Source: CAVPRW01 sp046727435 [NCBI: bacterium] (GTDB lineage: Bacteria > Tectomicrobia > Entotheonellia > J063). From it: a stretch of DNA of 19,099 bases. A program made the translations under genes and the position numbers. Positions 13,619-19,099 of the stretch are shown here, one piece after another. The first letter of the stretch is position 1. Each line of letters opens with the position of its first letter. The stretch is taken from assembly GCA_046727435.1 (NCBI GenBank), contig JBKPCR010000196.1, positions 1 to 19,099 on the forward strand. The letters are read 5' to 3'. The notes beneath the pieces are model-generated. The model did no database searches. It was given only the letters and a program-made list of their open reading frames with translations, and had not been told where the DNA came from.

Positions 13619-15376
13619 ATGACGATCGGACGAGTTCTTGTTACTAAACAACAACCGGCTGAACCAAACAATTTTTGGTGCTGGTTGGGTAGTCCTCCAG
13701 ATGCGCCGCCACCAAATGTTGAAATCGGTTCGTTGCTGATTGCAGAAGACGAGGCAAGGGAGCGCAGCATAATCGGAATGGTTGACAGCTTGCAACACAC
13801 CAGCGCCACCCCTGATTTCATATTCGACTACTATGGGAGCAGCTATGGCAATCCAACTATTACACCCCCAACACAACCCGCTCTCATTCGGCTTGCCAAA
13901 CTGAGGGTTCTCTACCGCCAACCACAAGAGGCTAAACCTCCCGACGGACGCTGGCGAGTCCGCTACGGAACTGCCAATGATGTCGCGTTAATGGCTGAAC
14001 GCATTCCCGAAGACTATCGTATCCTAGCGGGATTTGTGCGGATGGCAAGTGATGATGCCAATGTCAACAATTGGATGCCGCTCTACGCACATGCCGAGTT
14101 TTTGCTGGGACCCGAAGCGGCACACCTCAACGTCTCCGGTGTTTCAGGGCTTGCCACGAAAAGCAGTTACGCGATCTTCCTGGCCTATTCAGTATTGGCA
14201 TGGGCCCAACGCGCTGGAGAATCCGTCGCTGTCGTTGCCTTCAACGTCAAGCGCGAGGACTTTTTGTGCCTTCACAGGTTACCCCAGAGTTGGAATATGT
14301 TTGGCCAGTGGGTGACAGATTGGGCTCAACCCATTGGTGGGCAGGCATTGGCAGATAGAATACAGGCGATGTGGGGGCAAGCTCAATTGCGAGGCGTCGA
14401 TCCTATCGCGCTGCAAGCGCCCATTCGGTATCTCACGTACCAAGGCGACCGAGCTATTGAAAGCGTGCCACTTCCATCTGGAAGTTTTCAACTCTATTCT
14501 TACGGCTTTCGAGATTTAGGTGTTGGCGACTTCATGGCAGGCTTGTTTACCGCTGCAGAGGAAGCTGAACAGCAAGTTAATCTCCTATCGCGTTATCTCC
14601 AGGAATATCTTGTTCCAAATGGGAATACGACATTTCAGCGAATGTTGCAGGATTTCAGTGGTGCGCCGGGTACCGATAATCAAAATGCGGTCACAATCCG
14701 GGGTATAGGTGGCTGGCATCCTGCTGTTGTCGGGGCTCTTCGGCGTCGCTTGGATGGATTTCTTACAACTGCTCGGGCAGGCAGAGTCATCTCACGACAA
14801 AATGCGTCTGGGGCACCGATTCGCTTTGCTGCTTTGCAACCAAACACAATTCATGTTGTTCAGTTGTATGGTTTATCCGACGATGCAAAGCGGCTTGTGG
14901 CAAACGCGGTCATCCGTGAAATAGCGGATGGGTTGGGCTCGACAGCGCCTCATCTGCGCCGCGTCTTGGTGATCGCCGATGAGTTGAACAAATTTGCCCC
15001 ATCAGGCCGTCCCTCGCCAATTAAGGAACAGGTCATAGATGTCGTAGCACGTGGCCGTGATCTTCGGCTATCCCTGGTCGGCGCACAACAATTCGCTTCA
15101 GAAGTAGACGGGCAAGTATACGGTAATTCAGCTACACGTGTCATTGGGTACACGGATTTAGGCGAATTGTCGAACTCGATCTATCGAGAACTCGGTGATT
15201 TCAAAGATTACGTACCCACTGTACAAAAAGGGCAGATGCTTCTGCGTCACCCAGTTTATCCAGCTCCACTGCTCGTGTGGTTCCCTTCTCCCATGCACAG
15301 CCTCAGGCCTGGATCAGCTGCTCCGCTACAGCCAGTTGAACAGGCAGTTGCACAGGCACTAAATGATAACGGATAG
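13619..15376 (+). CDS. HerA-like ATPase (HAS-barrel plus FtsK/HerA motor) with a divergent P-loop
   Basis: A 585-residue protein with HerA architecture. An N-terminal HAS-barrel-like region (IGRVLVTKQ, then EIGSLLIAEDEARERSIIGMV within the first 55 residues) leads to a RecA/FtsK-type core. The P-loop is GVSGLATKSS (residues 174-183). Its spacing differs from the normal G-x-x-G-x-G-K-S/T, with Thr where the second Gly should precede Lys181. Walker B is VLVIADELNKFAP, with Asp454-Glu455. The downstream VVARGRDLRLSLVGAQQ, where HerA and VirB4 proteins carry their arginine finger and sensor, is intact, as is a C-terminal GQMLLRHPVYPAPLLVWFP strand. HerA motors translocate DNA as hexamers and partner with NurA nuclease, encoded next. 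CAGGAG precedes the ATG. It begins 24 bases after the dndC tail. Confidence 0.82.
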   Translation: MTIGRVLVTKQQPAEPNNFWCWLGSPPDAPPPNVEIGSLLIAEDEARERSIIGMVDSLQHTSATPDFIFDYYGSSYGNPTITPPTQPALIRLAKLRVLYRQPQEAKPPDGRWRVRYGTANDVALMAERIPEDYRILAGFVRMASDDANVNNWMPLYAHAEFLLGPEAAHLNVSGVSGLATKSSYAIFLAYSVLAWAQRAGESVAVVAFNVKREDFLCLHRLPQSWNMFGQWVTDWAQPIGGQALADRIQAMWGQAQLRGVDPIALQAPIRYLTYQGDRAIESVPLPSGSFQLYSYGFRDLGVGDFMAGLFTAAEEAEQQVNLLSRYLQEYLVPNGNTTFQRMLQDFSGAPGTDNQNAVTIRGIGGWHPAVVGALRRRLDGFLTTARAGRVISRQNASGAPIRFAALQPNTIHVVQLYGLSDDAKRLVANAVIREIADGLGSTAPHLRRVLVIADELNKFAPSGRPSPIKEQVIDVVARGRDLRLSLVGAQQFASEVDGQVYGNSATRVIGYTDLGELSNSIYRELGDFKDYVPTVQKGQMLLRHPVYPAPLLVWFPSPMHSLRPGSAAPLQPVEQAVAQALNDNG

Positions 15377-15430
15377 ATCGTGCCTACTCTGAGATAACAC
15401 ACCAGATAACCACTTGGTGGGTGCTCACTT

Positions 15431-16696
15431 ATGGATTCGGCCATGACTTCACAAGCAGCTTTTTTACAGCAACGAGGAGCCAGGCCATTACCACCGACAC
15501 AGACTGGTGAGGAGAAAGCGCCTGATTTAGGAACAGCGGAGAAGAGCAGCCCGGCGGCGCCAATCACTACGCTTTCTATTCCCCCTAACCCATCGGTGTC
15601 GTCCCTTTTCAGCTTCTTTGTGGATGGGGTACAGCGGACAGTGCCCATCGCTGAGGTCAACGTCAACGGAATCCGTGTCCCAATTCATAAAGCGCACCTT
15701 GCGGCGGGGGCGATGATTCGGGAGGGTCGACAACTCAGGCCGCATTTGCTCCGGCAAGCGCTGGTGTTGCTTTTGCCTTATCAAGCGCTAGCACTGGCTG
15801 ACTTAGCAAGTTGGGGGGTGAACGGGCCTCCAGGACTGCGTTTGGGTGCCCAGGGCGATATCTATGGGCTAGTGCGGAGTGGTGGACTCGCCGCCGAATT
15901 CTATTCCGATACGTCGATCAATATGAGACAGCAAGGTCAAGTCGTGATCGAGGCGGGCTCCCTGATACGCACAGGTCTGATTCGTTCTGCCGCTTTGAAT
16001 CGGGCGACGGAACTCATGCGGGTCCTGGAGCTCGGGGTTATTTGGGAACTGCGCCAGCAGTTTCCCGATGAATGGATTTTGTTGGATGGTCCGATAGCAC
16101 TTCTCACTAAATACGCACGTCTCGCGTCTCCCGAACTGCAGGGGCTCCAAAGTATCGCCGCTCCCGCGCTGGCGTTTGATTTTCTTCGCAGATTGGTCGG
16201 AGCCGTTAAGGAAGTGACCATTGTTCCGGATGTGGGGCTAGAACAGGCCCTGCAGAGCATGCCGAACCTCACTGTGCCAGTCTACCGCTTTGGGGAAGTG
16301 GTTGAGCAAGAAGAAGAGATAGCTCGGGAGGTGATATCGGCATACGTTTGGCTTCGACGCGAGCTTGCCGCTGAACTTTCGCCCATTTGGTCGGCAGTCA
16401 GCGGCCTGCCGCGCTTTGATGTACCGCTGCCCGTGGTCCTTCCCAATGACCTTGAGATGCGAAATACGTGGAATATGATAGAGGACGATCAGGTTGGCTC
16501 GATGCTCCAACTTGACCAACCAGGGGGCCAGCGCTTGCGGGAAGTGCTAGAGTGCACCGTTCTCGAACGCTGGCCAGTACCACCCTCCTCGCCTACGCGC
16601 GTCTTCGTGGAACTTTATCCAGTTGCGGAAACTGAGTTATGGCTAACGGCCTCTCTTTATGATAATCAAGAAATCCAGGCGCGAGGGACATCATAG
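15431..16696 (+). CDS. NurA-like nuclease, partner of the HerA-like ATPase
   Basis: A 421-residue protein I assign to the NurA fold from its motif pattern and its position after a HerA gene. An acidic residue follows a hydrophobic strand in FSFFVDGVQRT (Asp65; NurA motif I is D-G). A helix with Glu194 in RATELMRVLELGVIW is next, and a second hydrophobic strand ends in WILLDGPIALL (Asp219), matching the 'L-L-D-G-S/P-L' of NurA. These would form the RNase H-like metal site. The first ~55 residues are Pro/Ala/Gln-rich and probably disordered. NurA nucleases trim DNA ends with HerA. The start may be ATG 15431 or ATG 15446; GGTGGG about 8 bases before 15431 is only a weak ribosome site. The gap after herA is 54 bases. 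Confidence 0.65.
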   Translation: MDSAMTSQAAFLQQRGARPLPPTQTGEEKAPDLGTAEKSSPAAPITTLSIPPNPSVSSLFSFFVDGVQRTVPIAEVNVNGIRVPIHKAHLAAGAMIREGRQLRPHLLRQALVLLLPYQALALADLASWGVNGPPGLRLGAQGDIYGLVRSGGLAAEFYSDTSINMRQQGQVVIEAGSLIRTGLIRSAALNRATELMRVLELGVIWELRQQFPDEWILLDGPIALLTKYARLASPELQGLQSIAAPALAFDFLRRLVGAVKEVTIVPDVGLEQALQSMPNLTVPVYRFGEVVEQEEEIAREVISAYVWLRRELAAELSPIWSAVSGLPRFDVPLPVVLPNDLEMRNTWNMIEDDQVGSMLQLDQPGGQRLREVLECTVLERWPVPPSSPTRVFVELYPVAETELWLTASLYDNQEIQARGTS

Positions 16697-16698
16697 AC

Positions 16699-16789
16699 GT
16701 TGGCGCTTTAATCTTCAGTCGGAGGTTTGACGCAGAAAGTGTTTCTGAGACTTACGATGCTCAATCGCCAACAGTTCATCCTCAAACCT
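16699..16789 (+). other. Interleaved inverted repeats (A-B-A'-B') and a short hairpin upstream of the toxin module
   Basis: In the 150-base gap after the NurA-like gene, gttggcg (16699-16705) pairs with cgccaac (16766-16772). Between and beyond them aggtttga (16723-16730) pairs with tcaaacct (16782-16789). The arms interleave rather than nest, which as RNA would be a pseudoknot layout. CAGAAA-gtg-TTTCTG (16733-16747) forms a perfect small hairpin inside. Could be leader structure or an operator for the toxin pair; may be chance. Confidence 0.3.
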
Positions 16790-16846
16790 GCTCTGAGATA
16801 GAGGTTTCTTGGGAAATTTTTGGGGTTACGAATAGCGAGGACAGAG

Positions 16847-17161
16847 ATGACGTTTTTGGAAAAAGTGAAGACTCTTGAGAAACTTGCGGAGCTTGGGGGA
16901 GAAGATCGACTCATCGACCAAACCCTAAGCAAGCTACTTTGGTATGCAGAGCAGAGAGCGCGGAAGGATCTAGAGGATATTACTGCAAAGCTCCGCTCCC
17001 TCGAGGAGCAGTTCAGCATGGATTCAGATCGTTTCTCCCAAAAATTCCGCACGGGAGAACTCGGTGACGATGAGGAATTCTTTCGCTGGGATGCCCTAGT
17101 AGAGATGCAACAGCGGATTGCTCAAAGGCTGGCCGTCTTGCAGGCTGAATCTTCAGCATGA
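16847..17161 (+). CDS. Small coiled-coil protein, probable antitoxin of the TumE-like pair
   Basis: A 104-residue charged, helical protein (MTFLEKVKTLEKLAELGG..., then LSKLLWYAEQRARKDLEDIT and LRSLEEQFSMDSDRF) with no membrane segment and no obvious helix-turn-helix. The frame is open 9 codons further upstream to a TTG, but GAGGA precedes the ATG at 16847 and gives the better start. Its stop overlaps the start of the next gene as ATGA, typical of toxin-antitoxin operons in which the antitoxin comes first. The partner is a DUF6516/TumE-type protein, so the antitoxin role is inferred from context rather than from this sequence. Confidence 0.72.
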   Translation: MTFLEKVKTLEKLAELGGEDRLIDQTLSKLLWYAEQRARKDLEDITAKLRSLEEQFSMDSDRFSQKFRTGELGDDEEFFRWDALVEMQQRIAQRLAVLQAESSA

Positions 17162-17574
17162 CAGCGGAAGTAGAGGAATACTTCGATGGAGTAGAACGTC
17201 TCTTTCTCCTATCACCCGTGGTGCTTTCTTCTTCGGTGAGGGAGCGAGAAGAAAGGCTGCAAGAGGGGTTTATCCGAATTAGAGCTGAGCTTTCCAACGG
17301 CGATCTCTTCGAAGCTTTCGAGTTTGTTGTTGCCAAACCTCATGAGATTCTGACGCTGACATACCGAATTCACTGGCAGGGGAGAGAAGGCGATCTGAAG
17401 CGGCGGTGGGACAACGCCCGGCACCATGGGGAACTCCCGAATTTTCCTCATCACGTCCATCTCGGTCCTGGTGGAGAGGTAGGTCCTTCGGAACCGATGA
17501 CCATCGTGAAAGCCCTGGCATTCATCGAAAATGAAATCCATCGGGATGTGGGATCACACCAGGCAGAGGCATAG
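17158..17574 (+). CDS. DUF6516/TumE-family putative toxin
   Basis: A 138-residue protein with the family signature. After an N-terminal half containing LQEGFIRIRAELSNGDLFEAFEFV come the strand-rich LTYRIHWQGREGDLKRRWDN, with the conserved 'Y-x-x-H-W-Q' followed by 'R-W-D-N-A-x-H-H', and then FPHHVHLG. The clustered histidines (RHHGEL, PHHVH) and RWDNA core look like an active site. The family is annotated as the toxin of TumE-type toxin-antitoxin systems; the target is not evident here. It is translationally coupled to the upstream small gene and ends inside a strong terminator hairpin, so the two form a compact transcription unit. Confidence 0.8.
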   Translation: MTAEVEEYFDGVERLFLLSPVVLSSSVREREERLQEGFIRIRAELSNGDLFEAFEFVVAKPHEILTLTYRIHWQGREGDLKRRWDNARHHGELPNFPHHVHLGPGGEVGPSEPMTIVKALAFIENEIHRDVGSHQAEA

Positions 17575-17588
17575 CCTCTTTCTTTATT
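17565..17588 (+). terminator. Intrinsic terminator overlapping the toxin stop codon
   Basis: AGAGGC-ata-GCCTCT is a perfect 6-bp stem with a 3-base loop (17565-17579) followed by a T-rich run (ttctttatt). The toxin stop TAG lies in the hairpin. A further gaggc at 17589-17593 can pair with the same gcctc, giving a competing hairpin (17574-17593). Confidence 0.6.
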
Positions 17589-17716
17589 GAGGCGGAACAC
17601 ATATACCCCCTGAGGCTCAGGCCGCATGCAGCCCAGTCAGGACAGATAGCGTAAGCTACCGAATTTCTTCCATCGTATGTCTCAAATTTGTTATTACCTG
17701 TATTTAAGGAGTCATG

Positions 17717-18532
17717 ATGAGTGTTGCCGGGATTTTTCTCAACGTGTCGAAGCCGATCATCGGTATGTTACACCTGCCCCCATTGCCGGGATCGTATAAC
17801 TATAACGGTCAACCGCTGGACGACATCGTTGAGTATGCCCTGCGCGAGGCGGAGATCTTGGCAGCCAGCGGCTTCGACGGCTTCCTCATGCAAAACGCTG
17901 GGGACCGCCCGGCCTCCCTGGAGGTATGCCCCGAGAAGGTCGCGTACATGTCCGTCATTGGTGCCGCCGTGCACCGCGCCCATCCCACCCAGCCCCTTGG
18001 CGTGAACGTGTGCTGGAATGTGCCGAAGGCGACCATCGCAGTTTGTCATGCGGCGGGAGGAGCGTTCATTCGTCTGGAACATGTCTATATCGGCATGGCC
18101 ATCACCGCGCATGGCCCAGTCTATGGCTGTGCCTACGAAGCCACGCAATTCCTCAAACTGCTCGATGCCAAGCATATTCAGATTTTCGCTGATGTCTACG
18201 AAGCGCATAGCGTGCCCCTTGGGCGGGTGCCGATCGAACAGGCAGTACACCAGGCCACGAATGCCTGTCAGGCCCATGCGGTCGTGATCACTGGCCGTAC
18301 CTTTGGCGAATCCATGGAAATGATCCAAGCCATAAAGAAATCGGCCCCGGCGATGGTGGTCATTCTTGGTGGTGGTAGTAACCCAGCCAATGTCGGAGAA
18401 GCACTACGTCTGGCCGACGCCATCATGGTGGGACGCTCGTTGAAGACGCATCAGGACCTGATGGCCCCCATCGAGCGAGATAAAGCCGAAGCCTACATGG
18501 AAGCAGTGCGACGTGGGCGGTTTTCCCCTTGA
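17717..18532 (+). CDS. BtpA/SgcQ family TIM-barrel protein
   Basis: A 271-residue BtpA-family protein. Its hallmark N-terminus is KPIIGMLHLPPLPGSYNYNG (about residues 12-31), then ILAASGFDGFLMQNAGDRP and LGVNVCWNVPKATIAVCHAAGG. GPVYGCAYEATQFLKLL, IQIFADVYEAHSVPLG and AVVITGRTFGES follow, and a glycine-rich VVILGGGSNPANVGEAL precedes ADAIMVGRSLK. These are strand-loop units of a TIM barrel with a phosphate-binding C-terminal end. BtpA is named for photosystem I biogenesis in cyanobacteria, while relatives (SgcQ) sit in sugar operons, so the role here is open. AAGGAG at 17706-17711 is 2 bases from ATG 17714 but 5 from ATG 17717, which favours 17717. A luciferase-like gene follows 84 bases later. 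Confidence 0.9.
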   Translation: MSVAGIFLNVSKPIIGMLHLPPLPGSYNYNGQPLDDIVEYALREAEILAASGFDGFLMQNAGDRPASLEVCPEKVAYMSVIGAAVHRAHPTQPLGVNVCWNVPKATIAVCHAAGGAFIRLEHVYIGMAITAHGPVYGCAYEATQFLKLLDAKHIQIFADVYEAHSVPLGRVPIEQAVHQATNACQAHAVVITGRTFGESMEMIQAIKKSAPAMVVILGGGSNPANVGEALRLADAIMVGRSLKTHQDLMAPIERDKAEAYMEAVRRGRFSP

Positions 18533-18557
18533 CAATATATGCCTCACTGGATAGCGT

Positions 18558-18573
18558 GAGCGATGCTTCGCTC
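18558..18573 (+). terminator. Hairpin between the BtpA-family and luciferase-like genes
   Basis: GAGCGA-tgct-TCGCTC is a perfect 6-bp stem with a 4-base loop followed by ttctgct. The T-run is poor, so it may be an attenuator, mRNA-stability stem or weak terminator rather than a full stop. Confidence 0.35.
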
Positions 18574-18603
18574 TTCTGCTGACCCAGCATGAGTCTGACA
18601 TGC

Positions 18604-18609
18604 AGGAGG
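18604..18609 (+). promoter_or_regulatory. Ribosome binding site of the luciferase-like gene
   Basis: AGGAGG lies 7 bases before the ATG at 18617 and fixes the start of the partial gene at the window end. Confidence 0.7.
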
Positions 18610-18616
18610 TTTGTCC

Positions 18617-19099
18617 ATGAACTTTACCTGGTTTCATCTGATGCCGTATCGCTTTCTGCCAGAGGATTTTCCGCAGAAATATCGCAGTGTGTGGGTCGAT
18701 GTGCCCAGCCATCTCTTCGACCCCGAGAAGGGGCATCAGCTCTATCACGAATTCCTTGACGAGATGGAGTACGCCGAGCAGGTGGGGTTCGACGGCCTCT
18801 GCTGTAACGAGCACCATAATAATGCCTACGGCCTCATGCCGTCTCCCAACCTGATCGCCGCAGCGCTCACACGGCGGACCTCGCGTGCAGCGCTGATCGT
18901 CCTCGGCAATAGCCTGGCGCTGTATAACCCGCCCATTCGAGTGGCCGAGGAGTTCGCTATGCTCGACGTCATGAGCGGTGGGCGGTTGGTGGCGGGTTTT
19001 CCGGTGGGGACGTCGATGGATACCAACTTCGCCTATGGCCAGGTGCCCGCCACGCTGCGCGACAAGTATTACGAGGCGCATGACCTCGTCATCCAGGCC
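18617..19099 (+). CDS. Luciferase-like (LLM class) flavin-dependent oxidoreductase, 3' end cut by window edge
   Basis: 161 codons open to the end of the window. The N-terminal half matches the bacterial-luciferase-like monooxygenase fold: MNFTWFHLMPYRF as the first strand, FLDEMEYAEQVGFDGLCCNEHHNN (about residues 46-69) with the family's N-E-H-H, then PSPNLIAAALTRRTSRAALIVLGNSLALYNPPIRVAEEFAMLDVMSGGRL. The last part carries the usual P-x-R-x-A-E-E-x-A-x-L-D-x-x-S-G-G-R signature. These enzymes use reduced flavin (FMNH2 or F420) and oxygen, or hydride transfer, on small organic substrates; the cofactor and substrate cannot be told from this half. It may share a transcript with the BtpA-family gene. 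Confidence 0.9.
   Translation, partial: MNFTWFHLMPYRFLPEDFPQKYRSVWVDVPSHLFDPEKGHQLYHEFLDEMEYAEQVGFDGLCCNEHHNNAYGLMPSPNLIAAALTRRTSRAALIVLGNSLALYNPPIRVAEEFAMLDVMSGGRLVAGFPVGTSMDTNFAYGQVPATLRDKYYEAHDLVIQA

Noticed and set aside
13442-13927. Minus-strand 161-codon frame across the dndC tail and the herA start
   Set aside because: It runs opposite two recognisable coding stretches and matches nothing; its protein looks random.
1-19099. CRISPR array, tRNA or rRNA genes
   Set aside because: No regularly spaced repeat array, no cloverleaf-like segment with CCA and T-loop, and no rRNA signature was seen in the gaps between genes.

Overview
The window is a stretch of bacterial chromosome, mostly about 60% G+C, with compact co-directional gene strings and Shine-Dalgarno-type ribosome sites. 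Gene content (isoleucyl-tRNA synthetase, crotonases, a DUF362 iron-sulfur protein, a YtcJ-like amidohydrolase, a BtpA-family protein, a luciferase-like flavin oxidoreductase) fits an uncultivated Gram-negative lineage with a deltaproteobacterial or Tectomicrobia-like repertoire. That placement is inference only: no rRNA or other decisive marker is present.

Layout. (1) 1-5090, plus strand: the 3' part of ileS, two tandem crotonase-fold (enoyl-CoA hydratase/isomerase) genes, and a divergent member of the ATP12 F1-ATPase assembly chaperone family. (2) 5185-10695, minus strand, read right to left: a YtcJ-like amidohydrolase, a DUF362 iron-sulfur protein with a His/Gly/Asn tail, a small helical protein of unknown function, an extended SDR epimerase/dehydratase and a YqeC-family protein. 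The last three are tightly packed and probably form an operon. (3) 10894-12458: a short IS66 element of the tnpC-only (ISBst12-like) type, with recognisable terminal inverted repeats and a transposase frame broken by one in-frame TAA. (4) 12482-16696, plus strand: an accessory cassette directly abutting the IS. It holds a DndC-like PP-loop sulfurtransferase/ATP pyrophosphatase (also broken by one in-frame TAA, with the tail still open and recognisable), a HerA-like hexameric ATPase with a HAS-barrel-like N-terminus and an unusual P-loop, and a NurA-like nuclease. (5) 16847-17574: a translationally coupled two-gene module ending in a DUF6516/TumE-type toxin, followed by a good intrinsic terminator. 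(6) 17717 to the end: a BtpA-family TIM-barrel protein and the start of a luciferase-like monooxygenase cut by the window edge.

Region 3-5 (about 10.9-17.6 kb) looks like a horizontally acquired defence/genome-maintenance island inserted between metabolic genes. It contains an IS and a toxin-antitoxin-like pair, and G+C drops sharply in the dndC-like gene (three rows I counted are 33-47%, against 65% in a crotonase row). The most interesting object is the DndC-like / HerA-like / NurA-like trio. It pairs a DNA phosphorothioation-type sulfur enzyme with an end-resection motor and nuclease, and no dndA, dndB, dndD, dndE or sspB/sspE gene is visible in the window.

No tRNA, rRNA or CRISPR array was found. 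No gene-free stretch exceeds 300 bases; the longest is 10696-10963, which contains the IS left end.
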